From positions 248,001-312,000 of the forward strand of contig NZ_WTYP01000001.1 in NCBI RefSeq assembly GCF_009828095.1: a stretch of DNA of 64,000 nucleotides, written 5' to 3'. This stretch comes from Pontixanthobacter luteolus. Lineage in GTDB: Bacteria > Pseudomonadota > Alphaproteobacteria > Sphingomonadales > Sphingomonadaceae. The notes beneath the pieces were generated by a model. It saw only the letters and a list, made by a program, of their open reading frames with translations. It did no database searches and was not told the DNA's origin. Each line of letters starts with the position of its first letter. Position 1 is the stretch's first letter. Position numbers and translations under genes: made by a program. This document shows positions 32,054-40,798 of the stretch, piece by piece.

Positions 32054-32522
32054 GGTGCTGTCAAAGCAAATGCACCTGATTGAAAATCGGCGCTAATTGG
32101 GTAGGGCAGGCCGATGCTCAGACGTAAGAAATCAGCCAATCCGTTCCGCTATTTCAACTCATCGCCGGAGATTATCCGCTTGGTCGTGATGATGTACGTC
32201 CGCTTCCCGCTATCGCTTAGGAACGTCGAGGATTTGCTGTTCGAGCGTGGAATTGACGTTTGCCACGAGACCGTGCGGCTGTGGTGGAATCGCTTTGGAC
32301 CGATGTTCGCTGCGGATATCCGGCGACAGCGAGTGAGCCGGATGAAGGGTTTTCGTCATTGGCGCTGGCACCTCGATGAGGTGTTTGTGAAGATCAACGG
32401 CGAGACGCACTATTTGTGGCGCGCAGTGGATCAAGAAGGCGAGTTTCTCGAAAGCTATGTCACTAAGAAAATGGACAAAAAGCCGGCGTTGAAATTCCTG
32501 CGCAATGCTCTGAAGCAGCACG
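32054..32522 (+). mobile_element. IS6-family copy E, right half deleted
   Basis: The left end GGTGCTGTCAAAGCAAATGC at 32054 and the 60-bp leader equal copy A. Similarity stops near 32522, about 10 bp before the end of the backbone gene 32533-33075, and the right inverted repeat is absent. It marks the right edge of the accessory island, and its deletion may have removed the far end of the island. Confidence 0.9.
32114..32522 (+). pseudogene. Truncated IS6 transposase, copy E
   Basis: The frame follows copy A from MLRRKKSANPFRYFNSSPEI through the first catalytic aspartate (RWHLDEVFVKING), diverges slightly (HYLWRAVDQEGEFLESYVTK) and is lost after FLRNALKQHA. The second aspartate and the glutamate are missing, so it is inactive. 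Fifteen more codons to the stop at 32566 are flanking DNA read in the wrong sense. Confidence 0.9.
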
Positions 32523-32532
32523 CGGGAGGTTC

Positions 32533-33075
32533 TTATTCCCCTAGGATGTGTACGTGTACGTCCTGACCGGAATGCTTTTTGAGGATGTCGCAGGCGCTGC
32601 GCTCATTGTCGGTGTTCCATGTGCGTACCCATAGCAACAGTCCGCCATGGACGAGTTGTTCTTCGATGCGCTGTGCATGTTGTTTGCCGACAAGTTGGGC
32701 AAGAATTGCACCTATCGCAGCACCAGTGCCTCCGGCAACCGTGGCACCCGCAATGGCTGCGGCAAGCGTGCCTCCCGACACAACAACGACTGCCGTTGCC
32801 AAGAGCGCAGCGATATAAAGCGGCGTGCCGATCAGCGCGCCTTCGGCATCACCGATTGCTTCAGTTGATACATAGGCAGCGCGCGGTGCTGCCGGATCAT
32901 CCTCCAGCTCGCTCGCCTTTTTGTAAGTATGCCCCAGTTCCCTCGTGACGGCATCCTCACTAGCTAGAAGACTGAGCTCCGCCCGGTTAAAGCCATTGCT
33001 GAGCAGTTCGTCGATTGCTTCCTGTAGGTCATCGGCGCTCTCGAATACGCCGACCGCTTCGCGTGGTGATGACAT
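32533..33075 (-). CDS. General stress protein with YflT-like domain and glycine-zipper region
   Basis: A 180-residue protein. The N-terminal half (AVGVFESADDLQEAIDELLS, then GFNRAELSLLAS) resembles the YflT/general stress protein 17M domain. The middle has a hydrophobic, glycine-rich stretch (GTLAAAIAGATVAGGTGAAI) that could insert in a membrane, and the end reads HGGLLLWVRTWN, then HSGQDVHVHILGE. I chose ATG 33075, which has AAGGAGA just upstream, over an ATG 15 bp earlier. First backbone-like gene to the right of the island. Family members are stress-induced, but the function is unknown. Confidence 0.7.
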   Translation of the reverse strand: MSSPREAVGVFESADDLQEAIDELLSNGFNRAELSLLASEDAVTRELGHTYKKASELEDDPAAPRAAYVSTEAIGDAEGALIGTPLYIAALLATAVVVVSGGTLAAAIAGATVAGGTGAAIGAILAQLVGKQHAQRIEEQLVHGGLLLWVRTWNTDNERSACDILKKHSGQDVHVHILGE

Positions 33076-33352
33076 AGAACTCTCCTTCAATCACGAGATA
33101 GCGAAATGGTTCTATCTGCAACTAGGTGATATTCCGAAGGTCCGCTCCCGCGCGTCGGGGGCAAACGGCAGCTTTTCCGTGTCGTCGTATAGAATGAATT
33201 CTGAACTGTGCGCATTGCCACCACCAGTCGGTAGCTTCGATCATTGCCGCCCTGAGGTGGTGCAAAATCTAACCACGTGCCCGCCAAATTGATCCACCAC
33301 GTGAGATCGGGTCTGGGATAGGAATGGGGCTTACCTTTTAAAGGAGTTCGAA

Positions 33353-34150
33353 ATGCACAGCCCTAGTTCCATATTCACATTGCTCATGACATCAGGTGTG
33401 ATCGCCCTGACCGCAGGATGCTCCACGCTGCAGGCTCAAGAGAGTGCCACCCCTTCCCAGGAGGTAGCTTCCGCCGCGCAGGACGAGCCAAAGAGCGTGA
33501 ACATCAACTTGCCCGCCAACGCGCTTTTCTCGGTTATTGGCTTCGACTACATGAGGACGGACGAAGCCATGCAGGCGCGAGCTGTCTTCCAGAGTTCCGC
33601 CATCCCGATCGCAGTTGAAAACGGCTTCACTCGCCACGGCGCCTTGCTGGTTGATGGCCCCAGTTTTGGAACCTTCAAGCCGCAAGGCTTTCTCTTGACC
33701 AGTTGGCCAAGCCAGGAAGCGTTCAACCGCTTTGAAAACGATCCGCGTTGGCCCGAATATAGCGAGCTGCGGCGCTCCATTTGGAACGATATCCGCTATT
33801 ATCGCGACGTTCAGGCGGAAGGTCTCTCCCTTACATTGAGGAGCGACAAATTCTACACCTTGGCCATAGCATACACTGATCCGGACAATGCAGCTGACTA
33901 TGATGAGTATCTCGCCAGGCTCGAAGGCGAGGTGGCCAAACAGGGGGGCAAGTTTATCTTGAAACTGTTCGATCCCAACCTTGAATCCCTGTCGAACTCC
34001 AAATCGCCTGACCAATTGACCTTTATCGAGTGGGATGACGCGGAAGGGGCGAGCCGTCTATTGCAGTCGGATACATACAAGGCGGTCCGGCATCTGGCCG
34101 GATCTGGGACGACTGATTTATCCTTCTACCGCCTTCGTCCCTCCCTTTGA
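33353..34150 (+). CDS. Exported lipoprotein with DUF1330-like domains
   Basis: A 265-residue protein with a signal and lipobox (VIALTAGC, Cys at about residue 23). The mature part appears to hold two related ferredoxin-like dimeric alpha/beta modules: one around FTRHGALLVDGPSFGTFKPQ and SWPSQEAFNRFENDPRWPEY, the other around KQGGKFILKLFDPNLES and TFIEWDDAEGASRLLQSDTY. Both have the style of DUF1330 (DUF1330 proteins are about 95 residues), so this looks like a tandem duplication secreted to the envelope. A strong AAGGAG site precedes the ATG. Convergent with the LysR gene. The 260 bp between it and the preceding gene show nothing I can call. Function unknown. Confidence 0.65.
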   Translation: MHSPSSIFTLLMTSGVIALTAGCSTLQAQESATPSQEVASAAQDEPKSVNINLPANALFSVIGFDYMRTDEAMQARAVFQSSAIPIAVENGFTRHGALLVDGPSFGTFKPQGFLLTSWPSQEAFNRFENDPRWPEYSELRRSIWNDIRYYRDVQAEGLSLTLRSDKFYTLAIAYTDPDNAADYDEYLARLEGEVAKQGGKFILKLFDPNLESLSNSKSPDQLTFIEWDDAEGASRLLQSDTYKAVRHLAGSGTTDLSFYRLRPSL

Positions 34151-34183
34151 GCAGAGCTATCCTATCCCCCTTGCTTCAAAGCC

Positions 34184-35056
34184 TTAGCACCGCTCTCCCT
34201 GCAGCAAGGGGCGATACTTGCTCATGACATTCGAGAAATAGGCCAGCGCCGCCTTCGCCCGCGAAGTGCCCGCGAAATCTGGATGACAAAGCAGCCATAA
34301 GGTCTCGACCTCAATCACGGGGGCGCCGGGCAGTCTTACAAGATCGGGGTCATTGTCAGCCATGAAGCAGGCCGCCCGGCCCATCCCCAGCCCTTGTTTA
34401 AGCGCCATAAAGCGGCCCGCAATCGTCGTTATTCTCATGCTGATTGAGGCAGCCGGGTAGGGCGATTCCTCAAGCCAGGATTGCCAGCGCGGATCCCCGT
34501 CAGGCGGAGCAATCCAGCGCAAGTCGCGAGCATTCACATTGGCGAGGTAATCCTTATGCGCGTAGAGCGAGAGCGAGTAAGGGAATAGCCGCCGTCCGAC
34601 CCAATGGTCAGGCGGGCTGTCCGACCCCCTCAGCACCACATCGGCTTCTGCCCGGTCGAGATCCACGAACCTGTCGGTTGAATCGACCGTCAGTTCGATC
34701 TCGGGATGCTGCTCACCAAATCTCGCCAAATCCTCAATCAACAAATGCTGCAAAATGAGAGGGGGAACAGAGATGGAAAGCGGGCCTGATAGCGACTGCT
34801 CGGCCGCACGTTGCCTGCGCACCGCCTCGTCGCTGACTTGCTCCATCTTTTCGGCCGCTTCGACCACGCTCTGACCGACCTTGGTCGGCCAAAATCCCGT
34901 CGGTGAGCGATGAAGAAGCGGTCCTGCAGGCCCATTGTTTAGCTGCCCCAATTTTCTTGAAACTGTCGCATGATTGACGCCCAGGTGCCGCGCGGCCCCA
35001 CGGATTGATTTCTCACGTGCCACCGTAAGAACGAGTTTATAATCGCTCCATTCCAT
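34184..35056 (-). CDS. LysR-family transcriptional regulator
   Basis: A 290-residue regulator from ATG 35056 (MEWSDYKLVLTVAREKSIRG). The N-terminal winged helix is AARHLGVNHATVSRKLGQLN. The effector domain begins near residue 88 (LSGPLSISVPPLILQHLLIE) and includes the usual FMALKQGLGMGRAACFMAD motif. Upstream in-frame ATGs exist, but the start used places the HTH at the usual distance. A perfect inverted repeat, CGGTGCGTAATTGCACCG, abuts the start codon and may be its own operator. Target genes are not evident: the divergent side holds only mobile-element scars. Confidence 0.88.
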   Translation of the reverse strand: MEWSDYKLVLTVAREKSIRGAARHLGVNHATVSRKLGQLNNGPAGPLLHRSPTGFWPTKVGQSVVEAAEKMEQVSDEAVRRQRAAEQSLSGPLSISVPPLILQHLLIEDLARFGEQHPEIELTVDSTDRFVDLDRAEADVVLRGSDSPPDHWVGRRLFPYSLSLYAHKDYLANVNARDLRWIAPPDGDPRWQSWLEESPYPAASISMRITTIAGRFMALKQGLGMGRAACFMADNDPDLVRLPGAPVIEVETLWLLCHPDFAGTSRAKAALAYFSNVMSKYRPLLQGERC

Positions 35057-35074
35057 CGGTGCGTAATTGCACCG
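35057..35074. promoter_or_regulatory. Inverted repeat directly upstream of the LysR gene
   Basis: CGGTGCGTAATTGCACCG is a perfect palindrome of two 6-bp arms around GTAATT, directly touching the LysR start codon. It could be an autoregulatory operator or a mRNA hairpin that hides the start; no clear ribosome site lies between. Confidence 0.45.
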
Positions 35075-35111
35075 TTGGGCATGGATATCAATTCGCGACA
35101 TTGCCCAAGTG

Positions 35112-35209
35112 GGTGTTGTCAAAGCAAAGCTATCGCGGAGGCAATCGAGGCGCGTCCGCTTATCCAGCGTTCACCTCCGGCAGAGGAATGGATCGAGCGG
35201 CAGAATTCC
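35112..35209 (+). mobile_element. IS6 left-end scar and RAYT-like remnant
   Basis: GGTGTTGTCAAAGCAAA (35112-35128) is an IS6 left end with one mismatch to copy A. The next 78 bp encode AIEARPLIQRSPPAEEWIER, similar to the RAYT segment VIETRLRTGRPFAAAEWIKR at 19694-20038. Both are decayed. They show that mobile DNA also touched the backbone beyond the island. Confidence 0.5.
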
Positions 35210-35256
35210 TTAAATCTGATCAGACTTGGGACGCCAAAGTTTTTGCGGGTGCCGTG

Positions 35257-35517
35257 TCAGTCCGGTGTTGCAACAGCCAGCAAATCCATCAGATTGCGCG
35301 CTGCCTCACGGTCGGCCGGATCTTCGAACGCGACATCCAGATCAGGGGATGCGTCCAGCATATAGAGCAAGGTCCACAATGCGAAGCGTCGGCCGCGGTC
35401 GCGTTCCAGCCCAAAATCGACCTTGATGCGGTCGGTCCCCGCGGGCACTGCGACAGGATCGACTTCGGCCAGATCGCGTGTTCCGAAATAGCGTTGCAGC
35501 AAATCTTGCATTTCCAT
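35257..35517 (-). CDS. Small conserved-looking protein of unknown function
   Basis: An 86-residue cytoplasmic protein (MEMQDLLQRYFGTRDLAEVD at the start), acidic and mostly helical by appearance, with DRGRRFALWTLLYMLDASPD as the most ordered stretch. It resembles uncharacterised small proteins of sphingomonads, but I know no family name. It is divergent from the ABC-F gene, whose start lies 90 bp away, so they may share a promoter region. Start could also be the Met two codons later. Confidence 0.6.
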   Translation of the reverse strand: MEMQDLLQRYFGTRDLAEVDPVAVPAGTDRIKVDFGLERDRGRRFALWTLLYMLDASPDLDVAFEDPADREAARNLMDLLAVATPD

Positions 35518-35607
35518 TCGTCCGCGCTAGCCGATCCGGCGCATGGTGCAAGCTGGATGTTCGGGTTTTTCGTTGGGCAGAAGCCAATTCGCTGTTAGGG
35601 GCCGCGC

Positions 35608-37479
35608 ATGCTTACCATCGACGGTGTCACAGTACGGCTTGGCGGCCGGGCCATTCTTGAAGGCGCCAGTGCGACGGTGCCTGTCGGCGCGCGCGTCGGT
35701 TTGATCGGGCGCAATGGTGCGGGCAAGTCCACCCTCATGAAAGCACTGATCGGAGAAATCGATCCTGATGCAGGCGAAATCAGCAAGCCTTCACGCGCGA
35801 AGATCGGCTACATCGCTCAGGAAGCGCCCAGCGGCGCGATGACTCCGGAAGACGTGGTGCTTGCCTCCGCAACCGAGCGTGCGCAATTGCTGGAGGAACT
35901 GGAGACCTGCACGGACATGGACCGCATGGGCGATGTGCATGACCGATTGCTGGCGATTGATGCCTACAGCGCGCCGTCCCGTGCAGCCAAGATCCTCAAG
36001 GGGCTAGGCTTCGATGAAGAGATGCAGCGCACCCCGGTGGACCGCTTCTCCGGTGGCTGGAAAATGCGCGTTGCGCTTGGCGCATTGCTCTTTTCTGAGC
36101 CCGATATCCTGCTGCTGGACGAACCGTCCAACCACCTTGATCTGGAAGCGACGCTTTGGCTTGAAAGCTTCCTCAAATCCTATCCCGCGACCCTGGTGGT
36201 AATCAGCCACGAGCGCGATTTGCTTAACAAGGTGGTCGATCACATCCTGCATTTGCAGGGCGGCCAACTGACGCTGTATCCAGGCGGTTACGATGCATTT
36301 GAAAAGCAGCGGGCCGAACGCGCATCTCAATTAGCCGCGGCGAAGGCATCGCAAGATGCGCAACGCGCGCGTTTGCAGGACTATGTTGCGCGGAACAGCG
36401 CGCGTGCATCCACAGCCAAACAGGCACAATCACGTGCCAAGATGCTTGCGCGGATGCAGCCGATTGCAGCGATGATGGAAGATCCGACGCTCAGCTTCGA
36501 CTTTCCTGACCCGGCAGAGCTTCGTTCACCAATGATTACGCTTGAACAGGCCGCCGTCGGATACGGAGAAGCGCCGCCGATCCTGCGCCGTCTGAATTTC
36601 CGCATCGACGCGGATGATCGCATCGCTTTGCTTGGCCGAAACGGAAACGGAAAGACGACGCTGGCACGTCTGCTGGCCTCGCAACTGGCACCAGCCGAGG
36701 GCGAAATGAATGCGCCTGGGCGGCTGAAGGTCGGATATTTCACCCAATATCAGGTCGAAGAACTGGCGGGCGAGGAAACACCGCTGGACCTTATGAACCG
36801 TGCGATGGAAGGCATGGCCCAAGGTGCTATCCGCGCACAACTTGGCCGCTTCGGCTTCGCAGGCGCGCGTGCCCAGACGCGCGTAGACAAGTTGTCGGGC
36901 GGAGAACGCGCTAGGCTGGCACTGGCGCTGATCACGCGCGATGCACCGCATTTGCTGATCCTCGATGAACCAACCAACCACCTGGATGTCGATGCGCGTG
37001 AGGCGCTGATTCAGGCGCTGAATGACTATTCCGGTGCCGTCATTCTTATCAGCCATGATCGGCACATGGTCGAATTGACCGCAGATCGGCTGGTTCTCGT
37101 CGACGACGGAACTGCACGCGAATATAGCGGGAGCATGGAGGATTACATCGACTTCGTTCTGGGCCGAAAGCAGCCCAAGCGTGACCGGGATAGTTCGTCC
37201 AGCAAATCACGCGGCGCGAGCGGCGCAGGCGCAAGTGCGAAAGTTCGCGAAGCGAAAGCGCAACTGACAAAGGTTGAAGAGGAGGTTTCGCGACTGACTC
37301 TTCAAGTGGAAGAGTTCGATCGACTGATCGGTGAATGCAGCACCGCCCCGGAAGGGCCGTCCGGCGCGAACATGCAGGAACTGCTTACGGCGCGTGCCAA
37401 AGCCGGCGACAGCCTGGCTGACGCCGAGGAGAAATGGCTGGCCGTGGGCACTGCGCTGGAAGCGATCAAGCAAGGCTAG
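35608..37479 (+). CDS. ABC-F family ATPase (YheS/Uup-like)
   Basis: A soluble 623-residue protein with two ABC domains and no membrane part, of the ABC-F group that acts on the ribosome. Domain 1 has Walker A GRNGAGKSTL, signature FSGGWKMRVALGAL and Walker B LLLDEPSNHLD. Domain 2 has GRNGNGKTTL, LSGGERARLALALI and LILDEPTNHLD. The linker between them (about residues 230-290, DAFEKQRAERASQLAAAKAS) is the charged helical P-site tip-binding segment. A Ser/Lys/Arg-rich link and a C-terminal coiled coil (about residues 545-620) follow, as in YheS/Uup. The 258 bp after it contain no gene I can support. Confidence 0.92.
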   Translation: MLTIDGVTVRLGGRAILEGASATVPVGARVGLIGRNGAGKSTLMKALIGEIDPDAGEISKPSRAKIGYIAQEAPSGAMTPEDVVLASATERAQLLEELETCTDMDRMGDVHDRLLAIDAYSAPSRAAKILKGLGFDEEMQRTPVDRFSGGWKMRVALGALLFSEPDILLLDEPSNHLDLEATLWLESFLKSYPATLVVISHERDLLNKVVDHILHLQGGQLTLYPGGYDAFEKQRAERASQLAAAKASQDAQRARLQDYVARNSARASTAKQAQSRAKMLARMQPIAAMMEDPTLSFDFPDPAELRSPMITLEQAAVGYGEAPPILRRLNFRIDADDRIALLGRNGNGKTTLARLLASQLAPAEGEMNAPGRLKVGYFTQYQVEELAGEETPLDLMNRAMEGMAQGAIRAQLGRFGFAGARAQTRVDKLSGGERARLALALITRDAPHLLILDEPTNHLDVDAREALIQALNDYSGAVILISHDRHMVELTADRLVLVDDGTAREYSGSMEDYIDFVLGRKQPKRDRDSSSSKSRGASGAGASAKVREAKAQLTKVEEEVSRLTLQVEEFDRLIGECSTAPEGPSGANMQELLTARAKAGDSLADAEEKWLAVGTALEAIKQG

Positions 37480-37737
37480 AATTTCGGGCGGCCCAACCTG
37501 AGGGTTGCCTGACAGTCCATCAAGGCTGCAATGCTTTGGCCCAGATATCTTCCCATGCCGACTTGGCCATACCAGGGTGCCGCATATTGCGGGCAGTTTG
37601 CAGATATGCGCCGCTGCCCGGCTGTGTGCGTCGAAACGTAACTTGATCACCGGGCCTGAAGCTATCTCTCTAGATCAGAACCAAGCCTGTGCGGATGGCA
37701 CAATCGAGCTAGGTCTGAGTCCAGAGAAATGCGCCGG

Positions 37738-38619
37738 TTACGATTTCGGCGGGCGGGGGATCAACACAGGCGTATTCTTGCGGTAGGCCTGATAGGCCGG
37801 GTCATCGCCCCAGCGTTTCTCAGCTGCCTCGTCCAGCATCGGAATGCCGCTGACCTTGGTAAGCAGAAACGCAACGAAGAAGGGCGAGATGACGGCGAGC
37901 CATGACCAGCCGGAAAGCACGGGAATGGCCATCACCAGAATTCCTCCCCACAAGACAATCTCGCCAAAGTAATTGGGGTGCTGCGACCAGGCCCACAGCC
38001 CGCAGTCGATGAAGTCTCCTTCGTTGGCAGGGTCTTTCTTGAACGCGCTTTTCTGACGGTCAGCGATGACCTCAAAAGCGAAACCGAACAGCCAAATCAG
38101 GCCGCCAATCCAGAAGAACCAGTCCAACGCCACCCGCTCGGTCGAAGTGATTACGGCGAGGGCAGCTGCGGCTGTCAGGATGCACCACAGGGCCTGCAGA
38201 GTCCACGCGACCAAAAACCGCGGGGGATTGCCGCGGATCTTGTCGAACCGCTTGTCGTCACCTGCGTCGCTGATCCGCTTGAACAGAAATGTGCCGAGCC
38301 GGGTGCACCAGATTGCGACCATCGCCGCGACAATGACAGAGCGGGGGTCGAGCGGGGCAGACAGAATGCAGGCGGCGGCCAGCATCGAGAGATAGGTGAT
38401 TGCCCCAACGAGATCGAAAAAGCGTTCCGATTTGGCAATTGCGGAAGGGATGAACACGCCCCAGTTCACCAGAAACGCGATCAGCGTGCAGATAAAAAAC
38501 ACCGGCAGACCGTTCCACTGTGTTCCGGCTGAACCGGCGAACCATCCGAATGCCAGCGCGATGATTGTCACGATGACAACAGTGATGATGCTGCGCGGTG
38601 CGTGTTTAAACGAAGCCAT
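37738..38619 (-). CDS. DUF1295 membrane protein (steroid 5-alpha-reductase-like)
   Basis: A 293-residue integral membrane protein with seven or eight hydrophobic segments. The conserved DUF1295 signature is near the C-terminus: FIDCGLWAWSQHPNYFGEIV followed by LWGGILVM, shared with steroid reductases and isoprenylcysteine methyltransferases, and later PMLDEAAEKRWGDDPAYQAY. Family members are predicted to modify lipid or isoprenoid substrates, but the reaction is unknown. Same strand as the TonB receptor gene, which ends 77 bp upstream; a weak hairpin (38649-38666) lies between, so they may be separate units. Confidence 0.88.
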   Translation of the reverse strand: MASFKHAPRSIITVVIVTIIALAFGWFAGSAGTQWNGLPVFFICTLIAFLVNWGVFIPSAIAKSERFFDLVGAITYLSMLAAACILSAPLDPRSVIVAAMVAIWCTRLGTFLFKRISDAGDDKRFDKIRGNPPRFLVAWTLQALWCILTAAAALAVITSTERVALDWFFWIGGLIWLFGFAFEVIADRQKSAFKKDPANEGDFIDCGLWAWSQHPNYFGEIVLWGGILVMAIPVLSGWSWLAVISPFFVAFLLTKVSGIPMLDEAAEKRWGDDPAYQAYRKNTPVLIPRPPKS

Positions 38620-38695
38620 GATGCCTCCCCCTTTTAAAACCCACTACCCCAAACGAACGGGTTTGGTTCCGGGCGGAGTAGACGGAAAGGGGATA

Positions 38696-40732
38696 TTAGC
38701 CACCAATACGAATGCCTGCCCAGATTGTGCGCGGTACGCCCAGATCGATTGAACCTGCTTGATTTCGCGTCATAATTTCCTCGTCCAGCAGGTTCTCTGC
38801 CCGCAGGATAATCGAAAAACCTGCGGCCAGAGGAATTTTTGCAAATGCGTTCACTGTCGTTGCTGCCGGTAAGACGAAGGTTTCCTGATCGTCTTCAAAC
38901 TGTGCGCCCACGTGGCGCAGCGTTGCCGACAAGTCCCATCCGTCTGCCGACCTGTATGCCAGTGTCGCACTTGCTGCCAGTTTCGGTGTTTGAGGCGGCC
39001 GGTTTCCATCCAGCGCCAGCGAAGCTCCGCTCCCTTCAATCTCGGCATCGGTCCAGGCGAGAGATCCGAACAGATCGATTGCGCCAAACCCGGTTTTCGC
39101 AATCACTTCCAAGCCACGCGAACGGACAGCGTCCAGATTGCGGCGCTGACGCAGGGTCGGGGTGAGGGTGACGTTCGCGACAGCATCTTTTACCCGGTTC
39201 TGGAAAGCTGTGACAGACAGCTGCGATCGCGATGAAAGTGCATAGTCGAAGCCCGCCTCGAAGCCGATCAGCTTCTCGTTCTCAAGCGCTTCGTTAGCCT
39301 GCGTGACCACCGGGAACACAACAAACGGGCGGTAGAGTTCGTTCAGTGTCGGAACGCGCACACCGCTATAGGCTGCCGCACGCAACGAAATGTTTTCAGA
39401 CGCACTGAACAAAGCGCCCGCACGGAAAGACGCATCCCATCCGCTGCGATCGGCAAACCGATCATCAGTCAGCAATACTCCAGCAGCATCGCGGGCCTCA
39501 TAATATCCGCCGCGAATGCTCCAACGGTCAGCTCTTAGCCCGCCCGTCAGGATCAGATCGCCGAGTGTCCAGTCATGTTCGGCAAACAGGCCAAATGTGC
39601 TGTTTTCCCCGCCCGCGCGGCGGCGTTCGCGTAGGTCGCCAGTGAATGCGCTGAACGATTCTTCCAGCAGGTTGCCGGACGAACCGCGGTAATCCGCGCC
39701 GATGCGCAGCACATGATCCTGTCCAACAGGCGGGCGAATTTCGATCTTGCCGCCAATTCCGTTGGACGGGGTTTTCCGCTGGTCCAGGACTTTCACAAAC
39801 CGTGTCGAGCTGATCACGACATTGGAGAAATCGCGGTATTGCAGATAGCCCAGGACATCGAATTCCCAGTCGCCCCGGCCAATGATCCGCAAGCTGGCGT
39901 CCTGCCCGCTGGCCGAACTGTCTGCGCCATCAAAGCGCAGGGTTCGCCGATCGTCGAACACCAGGCCGCGGGTTTGCAGTTCGACGTCGTCGCCCAGCGG
40001 GACGGCGGTGCGAAGACCGACCGACCAGCTATCAAATTCGCTCTTGGCAGAGGCGGGAACGCGCTGATCTGCGGGGGTGGTGAAGAATCCGGGGCCGCGG
40101 TCCCAGCGCCCGGTGACGACGGCAAAGCCAGCGCCAAGTTCCGGAGTGAGGGTGGCGGACGCTTCGGTAGCGCCGCGATGGTTTGCCAGCAGTGCACCGC
40201 TGAAAAGGCCGAGCTCATCCGGTCCCGCGCTTTCCAGCTCGATCGTGCCTGCGACTGCGCCCGATCCGAATGCACCCGAGCCGCCGCCGCGTGTTACGCG
40301 GGCAGAGGCGAGCCGTTCAGGAGCGAGAGCGCTGAGCGGAATATAGCCAAAGAACGGGTCCGCCATCGGAACGCCGTCAAGCAGCACCAATGCGCGACTG
40401 GTGGCGTTCCCGCCAAGCGCACGTAGCGTGACCCCTTGCGCCGACGGATTGGACGACCTGCTGTCGGACCGGCGGAATTGCTGAAACCCTGCGACGTCGG
40501 ACAGGGCATCCTCGATCCGACCGGATGCGGACGATGTCAGGCGTTCACGGCCAATTTCCTGCTGTGAATATGCCGGCGTGGCGGGGGTTTGCTCCAAACC
40601 CTGACCGGTAACGATGATCGCTGCCGGAGCATCGCATCCATCCCCTTCGCAAGAAATTTCCTGCGCGGCCAAGGGCGCACTGCAGAACAGTGTCAGGGCC
40701 GAACAAAGAGCGCTGGTTGCTGAGAATTTCAC
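38696..40732 (-). CDS. TonB-dependent receptor (BtuB/vitamin-type)
   Basis: A 678-residue outer-membrane receptor. From GTG 40732 the signal peptide ALTLFCSAPLAAQE is properly placed; ATG 40792 gives a 20-residue extension and remains possible. A TonB-box-like AAIIVTGQGLEQ is followed by a plug (GRIEDALSDVAGFQQFRRSD, then GVTLRALGGNATSRALVLLD) similar to BtuB-like vitamin and metal-chelate receptors. The barrel ends with RTIWAGIRIGG, without the usual terminal aromatic. It starts close behind the symporter gene on the same strand, so the two probably form an operon for uptake across both membranes. No B12 riboswitch is visible, as there is no room upstream. Confidence 0.88.
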   Translation of the reverse strand: MKFSATSALCSALTLFCSAPLAAQEISCEGDGCDAPAAIIVTGQGLEQTPATPAYSQQEIGRERLTSSASGRIEDALSDVAGFQQFRRSDSRSSNPSAQGVTLRALGGNATSRALVLLDGVPMADPFFGYIPLSALAPERLASARVTRGGGSGAFGSGAVAGTIELESAGPDELGLFSGALLANHRGATEASATLTPELGAGFAVVTGRWDRGPGFFTTPADQRVPASAKSEFDSWSVGLRTAVPLGDDVELQTRGLVFDDRRTLRFDGADSSASGQDASLRIIGRGDWEFDVLGYLQYRDFSNVVISSTRFVKVLDQRKTPSNGIGGKIEIRPPVGQDHVLRIGADYRGSSGNLLEESFSAFTGDLRERRRAGGENSTFGLFAEHDWTLGDLILTGGLRADRWSIRGGYYEARDAAGVLLTDDRFADRSGWDASFRAGALFSASENISLRAAAYSGVRVPTLNELYRPFVVFPVVTQANEALENEKLIGFEAGFDYALSSRSQLSVTAFQNRVKDAVANVTLTPTLRQRRNLDAVRSRGLEVIAKTGFGAIDLFGSLAWTDAEIEGSGASLALDGNRPPQTPKLAASATLAYRSADGWDLSATLRHVGAQFEDDQETFVLPAATTVNAFAKIPLAAGFSIILRAENLLDEEIMTRNQAGSIDLGVPRTIWAGIRIGG

Positions 40733-40798
40733 GGTTGCGTGCTCCGGATGGAAGCGTGTGATCGTTGGGCGGTGCAGGTTGATGGCCGGCAAATCGGT

